Shown: positions 1 through 9,031 of the stretch, piece after piece | Layout of the letters: each line of letters opens with the position of its first letter | Numbering within the stretch: position 1 is the first letter of the stretch | DNA from: Ottowia oryzae | Lineage (GTDB): Bacteria; Pseudomonadota; Gammaproteobacteria; Burkholderiales; Burkholderiaceae_C | Reading direction: 5' to 3' | DNA length: 64,000 bases | NCBI RefSeq assembly: GCF_003008535.1 | Contig: NZ_CP027666.1 | Location: 744,001 to 808,000, forward strand | Made by a program: the position numbers and the translations under genes | Notes under the pieces: model-generated | Told to the model about the DNA's origin: nothing | The model's database searches: none | Seen by the model: only the letters and a program-made list of their open reading frames with translations

Positions 1-596
1 CCGTGGCCGAGCTGGACGGCCAGCTGCGCGGCCTGGTGATGCAGCAGATCAGCGTGGCCATTGCGCAAAGCAGCATCCCTTTCCTGGACCTGGCCGCCAA
101 CCAGCTGCTGTTCGCCCAGGCGCTGACGCAGGCGCTGGCGCCCGCCATGGAGGCCTACGGCCTGAAGCTGGAAGGCATGACGGTGCAAAGCATCTCGCTG
201 CCCGACGAGCTGCAAAAAGTGCTCGATCAAAAGATCGGCATGGGCATGGTCGGCGGCGACATGGGCAAGCTGATGCAGTACCAGACCGCGCAGGCCATCC
301 CCAAGATGGCCGAGGGCGTGGGCGCCGGTGGCGATGCTGGTGGCCTGGCCGGTGCCGGCCTGGGCATGGGCGCAGGCGTGGCGATGGGGCAAATCCTCGC
401 GCAGAACATGCAGACGGCCCTACAGGGCGCCGCCCCGGCGGCCGGGGGTGCAGCGCCGGCAGCGGCACCCGTCGGCGTCAAGCCCGAGGACGTGATGGCC
501 ACGCTGGAAAAGCTGGGCGAGCTGAAGACCAAGGGCATCCTGACGCAGGAAGAGTTCGACGCCAAGAAGGCCGAGCTGCTGAAAAAGTTGGTCTGA
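1..596 (+). CDS. SPFH-domain protein with C-terminal SHOCT-like segment (5' partial)
   Basis: The reading frame is open from the left edge, so only the C-terminal 197 or so residues are visible. What remains shows the end of an SPFH-like region (with LKLEGMTVQSISLPDELQK), a Gly/Ala/Met-rich linker over roughly residues 105-158, and a terminal helix pair containing TKGILTQEEFDAKKAELL, the SHOCT-like oligomerisation motif. This matches the YdjI/virion-core-like SPFH group, membrane-associated scaffold proteins often found beside DUF4178, DUF350 or PspA genes. It is followed by a DUF4178 and a DUF350 gene on the same strand, which supports the call. Function here is inferred to be membrane-stress scaffolding. 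The true start lies outside the window. Confidence 0.75.
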   Translation, partial: VAELDGQLRGLVMQQISVAIAQSSIPFLDLAANQLLFAQALTQALAPAMEAYGLKLEGMTVQSISLPDELQKVLDQKIGMGMVGGDMGKLMQYQTAQAIPKMAEGVGAGGDAGGLAGAGLGMGAGVAMGQILAQNMQTALQGAAPAAGGAAPAAAPVGVKPEDVMATLEKLGELKTKGILTQEEFDAKKAELLKKLV

Positions 597-648
597 AACT
601 ATGATTTTGATAGCTGCCAGCGCTGGTGGGTAGTGCGCTGGCGGCCTG
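597..648 (-). repeat. Dispersed hairpin repeat, copy 1
   Basis: Read on the minus strand, GCGCTGGC and its complement form a stem, followed by CAGCTATCAAAA. It sits directly after the SPFH stop codon. Confidence 0.7.
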
Positions 649-687
649 AAAAGCTTGTAAACCGCAGTCCCTGAATACGCACCGTGC

Positions 688-2187
688 ATGGCTGACCCCG
701 TCGCCCAGCGCGTCTACCGCGCGCCCTGCCCAGGCTGCGGCGCGCCGGTGGTCTTTCAAAGCGCGCAGGCCACCCACGCCGTGTGCGCCTACTGCCACAG
801 CATGGTGGTGCGCAGCGGCGAGGCGCTGCAGCGCGTGGGCCGCGTGGCAGAGCTGTTCGACGACCACAGCCCGCTGCAAATCGGCGCTGCAGGCCGCATC
901 ACGCTGGATGGCAGCGCCCAGCCTTTCACCCTGATCGGCCGCGTTCAGTACCTGGGCGATGCCGGCCGCTGGACCGAATGGACGGCCCTGCTGCCGGGCG
1001 GCAGCACCGGTACGCTGAGCGAAGACAACGGCGCCTACGTTTTCACCCGCCCGGTGGATGCGCCGCAACCCCTGCCCGCCGCGGGGCAGTTCACCGTGGG
1101 CGCCAACGCGGTGCTGGGCGGCAAGGCGTACAGCGTGGCCGCCAACCTGCGCGTGCAGGTGGTGTCGGCCGAAGGCGAGCTGCCCAACCGCCCCTCGCTG
1201 GAGCGCCCGTCGCAAGTGGTGGAGCTGCGCAGCGCCGACGGCGAAGTGCTGGCCATCGACTACGCCACCGACCCGCCCCAAGCCCAGCGCGGGCGCGCCG
1301 TGCAGCTGCCCGAGCTGGCCCTGTCCGGCCTGAAAACCGAATCGGCCAGCGATGACCGTGGCGTGCGCCAGTTCAGCTGCCCGAACTGCGGCTCGCCCAT
1401 CTCGGTGCAATTGGCCAGCACGCGGGGCGTGACGTGCCCGCAGTGCCACCACGTGATCGACCTGAGCAGCGGGATCGGCGGCGAGCTGAAGCACGCGCGC
1501 CAGGCGCAGCGGGTCACGCCCGTGCTGGCGCTGGGCAGCACCGGCCGCTTTCAGGGCGAAAGCTGGCAACTGGTGGGCTTTCAGCGCCGCAGCGGCAGCA
1601 TCGACGGCGAGGCCTTCAGCTGGGACGAATACCTGCTGTACCAGGCGCAGCGCGGCTTTCAGTTTCTGGTGGACGCCAGCGACGGCTGGAGCCTGGTGCG
1701 CCCCACCACCGGCGCGCCGGACTACACGCCCGGCGCCAGCACCGCGCGCTACCTGGGCCAGACGTACCGGCGCACCGACGCCTACGCCGCGCGCACCGAC
1801 TACGTTGAAGGCGAGTTCTATTGGCCCGTGCAAGTGGGCGACCGCACGGCCAACACCGACTTCACCGCCGCCGGCGGCAACGGCGTGCTTTCGCGCGAGC
1901 AGAGCGGCAACGAAGTCACCTGGTCGCACGGCGAAAAGCTGCCCGCCGCGCAAGTCAAGCAGGCCTTTGGCCTGGGCACCGAGCTGGCGCGCAGCGGCCG
2001 TGCCGACGCCGCGCCGTGGACGCCCGACCTGTCGCGCGCGCTGATCATCTTCGCCGTGGTGATGGTTCTGCTGTTCATCCTGCTGGTGCTGATGGGCAGC
2101 TGCAGCGACAGCAGCGGTGGCGGCGGCAGCGTGCGCGGCGCTGGCGGCTCGTACGGCGGCTATTCCTCGGGCGGCAGCCACAAATGA
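688..2187 (+). CDS. DUF4178 zinc-ribbon membrane protein
   Basis: A 499-residue protein with two Cys4 zinc ribbons: CPGC...CAYC near residues 14-35 and CPNC...CPQC near 231-252. Each is followed by a DUF4178-like beta-rich block (examples: FTLIGRVQYLGDAGRWTEW; WQLVGFQRRSGSIDGEAF). A single hydrophobic helix near residues 449-470 (LIIFAVVMVLLFILLVLMG) is followed by a Gly/Ser-rich tail, so the protein is probably tail-anchored with the ribbons in the cytoplasm. DUF4178 has no assigned biochemical activity. It recurs beside SPFH, DUF350 and aminopropyltransferase genes, and the first two are its neighbours here. The ATG at 688 follows the repeat after the SPFH gene. No strong ribosome site is visible. 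Confidence 0.8.
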   Translation: MADPVAQRVYRAPCPGCGAPVVFQSAQATHAVCAYCHSMVVRSGEALQRVGRVAELFDDHSPLQIGAAGRITLDGSAQPFTLIGRVQYLGDAGRWTEWTALLPGGSTGTLSEDNGAYVFTRPVDAPQPLPAAGQFTVGANAVLGGKAYSVAANLRVQVVSAEGELPNRPSLERPSQVVELRSADGEVLAIDYATDPPQAQRGRAVQLPELALSGLKTESASDDRGVRQFSCPNCGSPISVQLASTRGVTCPQCHHVIDLSSGIGGELKHARQAQRVTPVLALGSTGRFQGESWQLVGFQRRSGSIDGEAFSWDEYLLYQAQRGFQFLVDASDGWSLVRPTTGAPDYTPGASTARYLGQTYRRTDAYAARTDYVEGEFYWPVQVGDRTANTDFTAAGGNGVLSREQSGNEVTWSHGEKLPAAQVKQAFGLGTELARSGRADAAPWTPDLSRALIIFAVVMVLLFILLVLMGSCSDSSGGGGSVRGAGGSYGGYSSGGSHK

Positions 2188-2268
2188 GCCGGCCCATGCT
2201 TTATCAACGTACCAGCCGCCGCCACGCAGCGGCGCCTGGCTGCACCTACTCTGGAAGGAACCCCTGTC

Positions 2269-2496
2269 ATGTTGGGCATTGAATGGCTTCGGCCCGCCGC
2301 GTTCGTCGGCTCCATCGTGTACGCGTTGATCGGCGTGGTGGTCTTCTGGGTGTGCTTCATCATCGTGGACAAGATCACGCCATACGACCTGTGGGCCGAA
2401 ATCGTCGAGAAGCAGAACCGCGCGCTGGGCCTGGTCGTGGCCGCCATGTGCCTGGGCATCTCGATCATCGTGGCCGCCGCCATCCACGGCGGATGA
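2269..2496 (+). CDS. DUF350 small membrane protein
   Basis: A 75-residue protein with two predicted membrane helices (about residues 8-31 and 50-70), separated by a polar loop with KITPYDLWAEIVEKQNRALG. This is the single-unit form of DUF350 (the YjfL family usually has two units in about 130 residues). A GGAAGGA ribosome site lies about 10 bases before the ATG. It follows the DUF4178 gene by 81 bases and probably belongs to the same operon. The role is not established. By association with SPFH/PspA-type neighbourhoods it is inferred to act at the inner membrane in envelope stress. Confidence 0.75.
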   Translation: MLGIEWLRPAAFVGSIVYALIGVVVFWVCFIIVDKITPYDLWAEIVEKQNRALGLVVAAMCLGISIIVAAAIHGG

Positions 2497-2560
2497 GGTC
2501 TTTGCCCCCCGCGCGGCGCCCGGCCCCGCCCGCCCGTCGGTCGCCTGAAAGCGCCTGCGC

Positions 2561-3451
2561 ATGAAAGGCGGCGTGCCCGCTGCGCTGCTGGCCTACGGCC
2601 TGTGGGGGCTGATGCCGCTGTACTTCCGCCTGATGGCGCCCGCCAGCGCGCTGGAGGTGGTCGCCCACCGCGTGGTGTGGTCGCTGGTGCTGCTGCTGGC
2701 CGTGCTGGGCGCCAGCCGCCAGTTGGGGGCGCTTAGGCGCCGGCTGAGCGCGCCGCTGCTCGCGCGCTTTGCACTGGCGGCGCTGCTGGTTAGCATCAAT
2801 TGGGTGACGTATGTGTGGTCGGTGACGCACGAGCATGCGCTGGACGCCAGCCTGGGCTACTTCCTGCTGCCGCTGGTCAACGTGGGGCTGGGCGTGCTCG
2901 TGCTGGGCGAGCGGCTCAGCCGCGCCGAGTGGATCGGCGTGGCGCTGGCCGCGGCTGGCGTGGCCTGGCTGGGGTGGGCGTCGCCGCGCTTTCCTTGGGT
3001 GGCGCTTGTGCTGGCCTTCAGCTTCGGGCTGTACGGCCTGGTCAAGAAGCGCGCCACGCTGGCGGCGGCCGAAGGCATGGCGCTGGAGACGGCGCTGATC
3101 GCCGTGCCCGCGCTGGCCGTACTGGCGTGGCTGGGCACGCGCGGCGAACTGGCGTTTGGCCACGTCTCGCGCGGGCTGGACGCGCTGCTGATCAGCACCG
3201 GCCTGATGACCACCGTGCCACTGGTCGCCTTTGCCTACGCGGCGCAGCGCCTGTCCATGGCGGCGCTGGGCATGCTGCAGTACATCTCGCCATCGCTGCA
3301 GTTCGCCCTGGGCGTCTTCGTGCTGCATGAGCCGATGGAGCCGCGGCGGCTGGCAGGCTTCATCACGGTGTGGGCCGGGCTGGCCGTTTTCAGCGCGGCG
3401 GCGCTGGCCAAGCGGCGCCGCAGCCGCCCAGCGCTGTCTCAGAGCGCCTGA
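2561..3451 (+). CDS. rarD: EamA-family transporter RarD
   Basis: A 296-residue inner-membrane protein with about ten hydrophobic helices and the RarD-type N-terminus (AYGLWGLMPLYFRLM). Further family stretches are SINWVTYVWSV and LQYISPSLQFALGVFVLHE. Length matches RarD of other proteobacteria. RarD belongs to the drug/metabolite transporter superfamily; its substrate is not established despite the old link to chloramphenicol sensitivity. It starts 64 bases after the DUF350 gene on the same strand, in a GC-rich spacer with no clear terminator, so read-through is possible. Confidence 0.85.
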   Translation: MKGGVPAALLAYGLWGLMPLYFRLMAPASALEVVAHRVVWSLVLLLAVLGASRQLGALRRRLSAPLLARFALAALLVSINWVTYVWSVTHEHALDASLGYFLLPLVNVGLGVLVLGERLSRAEWIGVALAAAGVAWLGWASPRFPWVALVLAFSFGLYGLVKKRATLAAAEGMALETALIAVPALAVLAWLGTRGELAFGHVSRGLDALLISTGLMTTVPLVAFAYAAQRLSMAALGMLQYISPSLQFALGVFVLHEPMEPRRLAGFITVWAGLAVFSAAALAKRRRSRPALSQSA

Positions 3452-3602
3452 GTGCATTGATCGCCCCGCCGGTGCGCACCCCGTCACGCACCGCCTGTCG
3501 GACAAGGCCGCGAGTTGGCGCCACGGACTTGGGCCGGACACGCTGGCGATCTAGGATGGCGCGGTTCTGCTTTTTTGGCCCACCTTAACGGAGGTTCCCC
3601 CC

Positions 3603-4100
3603 ATGGCCCTGCTCGACACCCTGCAACAAATCCTGGCCAACGCCACCAACCCCAATCCGCAGCATGTGGACCAGATTTCGCGCGAAGCACCCAAGGACCA
3701 GCTGGGCGCCGGCGTGGCCGATGCCCTGCGCTCGGACCAGACGCCCGAGCTGGGCGACACGCTGTCCAATCTGTTCGCCAATGCGTCGCCGCAAGACCGT
3801 GCCGACATCCTGAACATGCTGACTGAAAAATTAGGCGCAGGTGCCCTGGCCGGTGTGGCCGGCGGCGCGCTCGCGGGCCACGAAGGCACCAGCACCCCGC
3901 AGGTGGACGCCACCAAGGCCAGCCAGGTCACGCCCGACCAGGTGCGGGACGTGGCCGTGGCCGCCCAGCAGGGCGAGCCGGGCATCATGGACCGCATCGG
4001 CAACTTCTACGCCGAGCACCCTGACCTGGTCAAAACCCTGGGCGCCGGCGCGCTGATGATTGCGCTGGCGCGCTTCAAGAACAACAACATCGGTCGCTGA
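3603..4100 (+). CDS. Small hypothetical protein, alanine/glycine-rich
   Basis: A 165-residue protein I do not recognise with confidence. It starts MALLDTLQQILAN, has an acidic helical N-terminal half, a Gly/Ala-rich stretch near residues 78-92 (AGALAGVAGGALAG), and a hydrophobic C-terminal helix (LVKTLGAGALMIALARF, about 143-159) followed by a short basic end. A strong GGAGG lies about ten bases before the ATG, and codon use fits the neighbours, so it looks like a genuine gene. It stands alone between rarD and the convergent ABC operon. Low resemblance to YidB/DUF937-type small proteins was considered but not claimed. Confidence 0.65.
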   Translation: MALLDTLQQILANATNPNPQHVDQISREAPKDQLGAGVADALRSDQTPELGDTLSNLFANASPQDRADILNMLTEKLGAGALAGVAGGALAGHEGTSTPQVDATKASQVTPDQVRDVAVAAQQGEPGIMDRIGNFYAEHPDLVKTLGAGALMIALARFKNNNIGR

Positions 4101-4160
4101 GGTGCCGGCCTCGCGCCACATGTTGTGGGGCCGTTGCGCCGGAATATCGGCGCAGTCGAA

Positions 4161-4210
4161 CTGGCCGCCAGCGCCCTGTAGTCTGCGTTAACAGCTATAA
4201 ATTATATAGT
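4161..4210 (+). repeat. Dispersed hairpin repeat, copy 2
   Basis: CCAGCGCC, then GCGTTAACAGCTATAAATTATATAG. A diverged copy between two convergent genes. Confidence 0.5.
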
Positions 4211-4304
4211 TGGCGGCGTCTGTGTAAGGGCAGGCGCGCCAGTTGCGCGCAAGGTCGTTTGGGCCAGCTTTCCGTCTCTGCGCTTGCTTCGGCGCGCTGC
4301 ACGC

Positions 4305-5246
4305 TCAGTTCTCAAGTGGCTGCATCAGCGCGCGCGGCTGGCGGGTCGAGCGGCCAAACACGCCGCATATCGCCAGGAGTGCAAGCACATATGGGAAGGC
4401 CAGCAGTACTTGGGGCGGCAAGCCCCACCCGCGCAGCTGGAGCGACAGCTGCAACGCATCGGCCGCGCCAAAGAGTAAGGCCGCCAGCGCGACGCGCCCG
4501 GGGCTCCAGTGCCCCAGGATGACGATGGCCAGGGCGATGAACCCCTGCCCCGATACGATGCCGTCGCGAAACAAGCCCACTTCGCACACCATCAGGTAGG
4601 CGCCTGCCAAGGCGGCGGCCACGCTCGATATCAGTACACCCGCGTACCGCGTCTTGACCACGCTGATGCCGGCAGCATCGGCAGCGCGGGGGTTCTCACC
4701 CACGGCACGCACGGACAGGCCAAACCGCGTTCGGTACAGCACGAAGCTGGCGAGTGCGGCCAGGCCCAAGGTGGCGTACAGCAGCGGCGGCTGGCCAAAC
4801 AGCGCCGGGCCCACCAGGGGCAGCTTGGCAAGATCCTGCTGCCACGCGGCGGGCTCCAGCATTGGCACGGATTCGCTGAACCCGGCCGCCACGGCCTGCC
4901 GGTACACAAAGCTTGCCAGCCCCAGCGCCAGCAGGTTGAACACGATGCCCGTCACGACCTGGCTGGCGCGTGCGCTCACGTACATCCAGCTGAGCAGTAG
5001 GCCGCAGACCAGGCCCACGCCTGCAGCGGCCAGCAGGCCCACCCAAGCAGAACCCGAACCGGCTGCGCCCAGGTAAGCGCCCAAAGCGCCCAAAAGAATC
5101 ACACCTTCGATACCAATGTTCAGCACACCGGCGCGCTCTGACAACACTTCGCCCAGCGCCGCCAGCATCACCGGCCCTGCCAGGCGGACAGAGGCCGCCA
5201 GCCAGGTCGTGAAGAACGCAACGTCCACCCAGTTATCCACGGCCAA
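4305..5246 (-). CDS. ABC transporter permease (BMP/nucleoside type), second subunit
   Basis: A 313-residue polytopic protein with the typical opening of the NupQ/YufQ-like permease family (LGEVLSERAGVLNIGIEGVI). It has about eight hydrophobic helices. It is the last gene of a minus-strand operon and starts 14 bases inside the end of the preceding permease gene, a translational-coupling arrangement. With the first permease, the duplicated ATPase and the BMP-family binding protein it completes an importer of the type known for purine nucleosides. The substrate here is uncertain because of the folate-enzyme-like first gene of the operon. Confidence 0.88.
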   Translation of the reverse strand: MAVDNWVDVAFFTTWLAASVRLAGPVMLAALGEVLSERAGVLNIGIEGVILLGALGAYLGAAGSGSAWVGLLAAAGVGLVCGLLLSWMYVSARASQVVTGIVFNLLALGLASFVYRQAVAAGFSESVPMLEPAAWQQDLAKLPLVGPALFGQPPLLYATLGLAALASFVLYRTRFGLSVRAVGENPRAADAAGISVVKTRYAGVLISSVAAALAGAYLMVCEVGLFRDGIVSGQGFIALAIVILGHWSPGRVALAALLFGAADALQLSLQLRGWGLPPQVLLAFPYVLALLAICGVFGRSTRQPRALMQPLEN

Positions 5247-6357
5247 CCCCCTGTGCCAGCGTGCCGCCTTCGCGGGAAGCGCGCCCGCGCCACACGACGC
5301 GCCAGCGCAAGACCACCGGGCTGGCCAAGACGAGCAACACGATCAAGGCTTGAAGAATGAACGTAATGGACGAAGGCGTGCCGGTGGCGCGCTGCATGGC
5401 ATCTGCCCCCACGCTCAACCCGCCGTAGAGCAGCGCTACCGGCACCACGCCCGCAGGGTTCAAGCGCGCAAGCAGGGCGACGACGATCCCGATGAACCCA
5501 ATGCCGCCGCTCATGCCATCCATCAGCCGGTAATGCACCCCCAGCACCTGCGCCAACCCTGCCAGCGCGCCCAGTGCACCCGCCAGCATGGCCGCCTGGA
5601 GCTGTCGCCGCCCAACGGCAATACCGCCATAGCGGGCAGCGCGGGGGCTCAGCCCGCTCAGCACCATTTCGTAGCCCAAGGGCGTCTTGCGCAGAAGCAG
5701 CCACACCAGCGCAGCGCTCGTCAAGGCGATGAAGATGCCCGCGTGTGCCCGGCTGCCTTCCATCAAAAGCGGCAACCAGCTGTTCTCGGGCAAACGCGCG
5801 CTTTGCGGCAAACCGCCCGGCGCACGCAGCGGGCCTGAAACCAGGTACTGCACCAACAGCAAGGCGATGTAGTTGGTCATCAGCGACATCAGCACTTCAC
5901 TGCCCCCCCACCGTATGCGCACCCAACCCACCAGGCCCGCCCACGCCGCGCCAGCCGCCGCGCTGGCCGCGCCGCACAGCAGAAGCATGGGCAGCCGGGG
6001 CCAGTCCTCCAGCACGCCGCCAGGATTGCCGTGCAACGCTATGGCCGTGCAGGCTGCGGCACCGACGACGAAACAACCTTCAAAACCCAGATAGCCGAAG
6101 CCCGTGCGCCAGGCCACGATGGTGCCCAACGCGATCAAGATCAGCGGCGTGGCCCGCACCACCGTGTAGCCGATGCCGCGCTCGGTCGCGAACGCCTCCG
6201 CCATCAACGAGGCGTACGCCTCCAGCGGGTTTACGCCGACCATGGCAAACAGCGCCGCACACACCACCAGCGCCAACAGCACGGCGCCAACCGCAGCCGA
6301 TGTGACGGCAAAGCGCGACTGGAGAGGTTCCAGGCGGCGTTCAATGGCCAAGGGCAT
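5233..6357 (-). CDS. ABC transporter permease (BMP/nucleoside type), first subunit
   Basis: An inner-membrane permease with about nine hydrophobic helices, containing LILIALGTIVAWRTGFGYLGFEG and NPAGVVPVALLYGG-type family stretches. Starting at the ATG at 6357 (MPLAIERRLEPLQ) gives 374 residues and a 17-base overlap with the end of the ATPase gene. An upstream in-frame ATG at 6387 would add ten residues (MAIWQKRRRR) and lengthen the overlap. I prefer 6357 because coupling overlaps are usually short. It pairs with the downstream permease as the heterodimeric membrane channel. Confidence 0.85.
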   Translation of the reverse strand: MPLAIERRLEPLQSRFAVTSAAVGAVLLALVVCAALFAMVGVNPLEAYASLMAEAFATERGIGYTVVRATPLILIALGTIVAWRTGFGYLGFEGCFVVGAAACTAIALHGNPGGVLEDWPRLPMLLLCGAASAAAGAAWAGLVGWVRIRWGGSEVLMSLMTNYIALLLVQYLVSGPLRAPGGLPQSARLPENSWLPLLMEGSRAHAGIFIALTSAALVWLLLRKTPLGYEMVLSGLSPRAARYGGIAVGRRQLQAAMLAGALGALAGLAQVLGVHYRLMDGMSGGIGFIGIVVALLARLNPAGVVPVALLYGGLSVGADAMQRATGTPSSITFILQALIVLLVLASPVVLRWRVVWRGRASREGGTLAQGVGRG

Positions 6358-7912
6358 GCGCCGCCTCCGCTTCTGCCAGATCGCCACCCGCCATCAGCAA
6401 GCCAATGCGTTCGCGCAGCCCCGCGCTGGCATCGTTGGCCAACACCTGGACGATGCGGCCCTCGTACATCACTGCGATCCGGTCTGACAGGGCGAAAAGC
6501 TCCTCCAGCTCGGCAGAGATCAAAAGGATGGCGCTGCCGTTGTCGCGCGCACTGCGCATTTCGTGCCACACCGATTCGATGGCACCCACGTCCAGCCCAC
6601 GGGTGGGTTGCTCGACCAATAGCACTTTGGGGTTTAGCAACAGCTCGCGGCCCAGAATCACCTTTTGTAGATTGCCGCCAGATAGGCTGCCCGCCGCCAC
6701 GTCGATGCTGGCAGCGCGCACGCCGAACCGATCGACGAGGGTCTGTGCATGCGCCCGAATCTGGTCCTCGTCGCGCCACCACCCGCCCAAGCGGCACAGC
6801 CGCCGCTGCATGCCAAGCAGCGCGTTCTCGCCGACCGACAGTTCCGGCACCGACCCCACGTGGCGTCGGTCTGCAGGTACGTACGCCAGACCGGCTCGGC
6901 GGCGCTGGGCCACGGTGAGGCTCTCGAGTGAAACGCCGTCCACCTCGACAGCGCCCTCGTGTGAGGGCCGTAAACCCATGATGGCTTCGGCCAGTTCAGA
7001 TTGGCCGTTGCCGTCGACGCCGGCGATACCGAGCACCTCGCCCGCGCGAACTTCCAGGCAGGCCCCGCGCACGGCGTTGGTGCCGCTGTCGCTGGCGGCA
7101 TGCAAGGCGCGAACGGCCAGCACCGCCTGTCCCGGCGATCCGGGGGTGTGCCGGGCGTCCAGCACCACATCGCGCCCCACCATGCAGCGCGCGAGTTCTT
7201 GCGGCGAAGTGTCTTTGGTTGGAAAGCACTCCACCGTGCGGCCTGCACGCATGACCGTCACGCGCGAAGCAATCTCCATGATCTCGTGCAGCTTGTGCTT
7301 CACGATGATGATCGATCGGCCTTGCTTGGCCAGGGAGCGCAGCACCGCGAACAGGCTGTCCTTTTCGCCAGGCGTGAGCACCGCCGTCGGTTCGTCCAGG
7401 ATCAGCAGCCGAGCATCTCGGCACAGGAGCTTGAGGATTTCCACGCGCTGCTGCACGCCGATGGGCAAGTGCTCGATCTTCGCGTCGGGATCGACCGCCA
7501 GGCCATACCGCTCAGCGGTGGCTGCCAAGTGGGCGCGCGTTTGGGCCAGGCTCCAGGGCGTACCGGGCGGTTGAGTCAGTGCCACGTTCTCCGTCACGGT
7601 CATGGGCGCCACCAACATGAATTCCTGGTGCACCATCCCGATGCCGTTGGCCATGGCGTCGGCGGGCGAGTGCAGTTGCAACAGACGCCCGTCCAGTTCA
7701 ACCTTGCCCGCATCGGCTTTCTGCATGCCGTAGAGGATCTGCATCAACGTGCTCTTGCCGGCACCGTTCTCACCCAGCAGCGCATGGATTTCACCTTGCG
7801 CTACTTCCAGGGTGGCCCCGTCGTTGGCCACAACACCTGGAAAGCGTTTGACGATGCCACGCATGCGCAACCAGCTTGGCGCCAATGCCTCGGGCTCATT
7901 CAATGTCTGCAT
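6341..7912 (-). CDS. ABC transporter ATP-binding protein, tandem domains (BMP/nucleoside type)
   Basis: A 523-residue protein with two fused nucleotide-binding domains. Domain 1 has a full Walker A (LLGENGAGKSTL), a Walker B (LLILDEPTAVL) and a signature-like LPIGVQQRVEIL. Domain 2 has a degenerate Walker A (GVDGNGQSEL, lysine replaced), a standard LSGGNLQKVILG signature and a Walker B reading LLVEQPTRGLD. This asymmetry is normal for the RbsA/NupO-like class. It follows the binding-protein gene by 63 bases and overlaps the first permease. It energises import of the ligand delivered by the BMP protein. Confidence 0.9.
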   Translation of the reverse strand: MQTLNEPEALAPSWLRMRGIVKRFPGVVANDGATLEVAQGEIHALLGENGAGKSTLMQILYGMQKADAGKVELDGRLLQLHSPADAMANGIGMVHQEFMLVAPMTVTENVALTQPPGTPWSLAQTRAHLAATAERYGLAVDPDAKIEHLPIGVQQRVEILKLLCRDARLLILDEPTAVLTPGEKDSLFAVLRSLAKQGRSIIIVKHKLHEIMEIASRVTVMRAGRTVECFPTKDTSPQELARCMVGRDVVLDARHTPGSPGQAVLAVRALHAASDSGTNAVRGACLEVRAGEVLGIAGVDGNGQSELAEAIMGLRPSHEGAVEVDGVSLESLTVAQRRRAGLAYVPADRRHVGSVPELSVGENALLGMQRRLCRLGGWWRDEDQIRAHAQTLVDRFGVRAASIDVAAGSLSGGNLQKVILGRELLLNPKVLLVEQPTRGLDVGAIESVWHEMRSARDNGSAILLISAELEELFALSDRIAVMYEGRIVQVLANDASAGLRERIGLLMAGGDLAEAEAAHALGH

Positions 7913-7975
7913 AGCTGATTGCGCGTGGCACGCCGGAAAGCCAATGGCTTGCCGGCAGCGTGATCGTCGGAGGGG

Positions 7976-8989
7976 TTAGCGGAGCAAGGCCGAAACGTCG
8001 ATCTTGCGCGCGGCCACGTCTTTCCAGATGGCCTCGAACTTGGCCCAGGCGGCGGCACTGATGATGGTGGGGTTATGGTCGCCCGCGCTACCGGCGCGCG
8101 TCGACCACATCTGGGCCACGGTGGGGCGCCATTCCTTGCCGCCCGCGTAGGTGCCCGACGCCACGCTTTGCGACACGGTCTGCACCATCTTGCCCAGCTC
8201 CATCTGAAAGCTTGTGCCGATCACCGAGGGCGCGATCGCCGTCTGGTCTGAATAGCAGCCCAGGGCTTTCACCTTCGCGGATGCAGCTGCCTGCAGGGCA
8301 CCCAGCCCGGTCTCGTTGGCGGCATGCCAGATCACGTCGGCCCCGTTGCCAATCAGCGTCGCGGCCGCCTGCCGTCCTTTCGCTGCGTTGCCGTATTCAC
8401 CCGTCACGATGCCCATGCCCTTCACGCTGGGTACCGTGCGCTGGGCGCCCATCACAAACGCCTTGAGCATGTTTTGCTGGGTGGGGTTGTCACCGCCGCC
8501 GACAAAGCCTACGGCCTTGGCGGCTGGAGAGATCAGCGCCGCCAGTGCCCCTGCGCAGTAGGCGGCATCAAAGTACGCCAGGTCGGCGTACAGAATGTTC
8601 GTGGGCACCTTGGGCTGCGGCAGGAACGAAGAGACGAAGAACTTGGTTTTGGGATAGTCCGGGGCAATCTCCAGCAGGGGGCTGCCGTACTCATAGCCGT
8701 GCCCAATCACCAAGTCGTAGCCATCGTCGGCGTAGCCGCGCGCCACCTGGGGAATCTGCGCCTGGGACACGTTTTCGACGAAGCTGGCCTTGAATGCGGC
8801 GTCCTTTTGCAAGGCGGCAATCCCCTGGTGGGCCAGCTGCCCCCAGCCGCCGTCGGAGATGCTTCCGGACAGCAGAAGCACCACCTTGGTTTTCTGCGCT
8901 GCCAGCACGGAAGACATGGAAGTCGCGGCTGCCGAACCTACCAGGCCGAGCGAAAGACGATGGAAATCGCGGCGGGAGAAGATGGTCAT
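7976..8989 (-). CDS. BMP-family substrate-binding protein with twin-arginine signal
   Basis: A 337-residue periplasmic ligand-binding protein of the BmpA/PnrA family (GSISDGGWGQLAHQG, VGFVGGGDNP, GADVIWHAANETG). Known members bind purine nucleosides or related molecules. The N-terminus has SRRDFHRLSLG followed by an Ala-rich hydrophobic stretch ending SSVLAAQ, a Tat-type signal rather than the lipobox common in this family. That implies export of a folded protein. It lies between the cyclo-ligase-like gene (42 bases upstream) and the ATPase gene. The ligand cannot be read from the sequence. Confidence 0.87.
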   Translation of the reverse strand: MTIFSRRDFHRLSLGLVGSAAATSMSSVLAAQKTKVVLLLSGSISDGGWGQLAHQGIAALQKDAAFKASFVENVSQAQIPQVARGYADDGYDLVIGHGYEYGSPLLEIAPDYPKTKFFVSSFLPQPKVPTNILYADLAYFDAAYCAGALAALISPAAKAVGFVGGGDNPTQQNMLKAFVMGAQRTVPSVKGMGIVTGEYGNAAKGRQAAATLIGNGADVIWHAANETGLGALQAAASAKVKALGCYSDQTAIAPSVIGTSFQMELGKMVQTVSQSVASGTYAGGKEWRPTVAQMWSTRAGSAGDHNPTIISAAAWAKFEAIWKDVAARKIDVSALLR

Positions 8990-9031
8990 AAATACCCCTG
9001 TCGGTAGAGAAGATGCGTGGTAAAGAGGGAA

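Noticed and set aside
478..2562. Long minus-strand frame opposite the DUF4178 gene
   Set aside because: Low-complexity Ala/Arg/His/Gln-rich translation typical of antisense frames in GC-rich DNA; the plus-strand gene has clear motifs.
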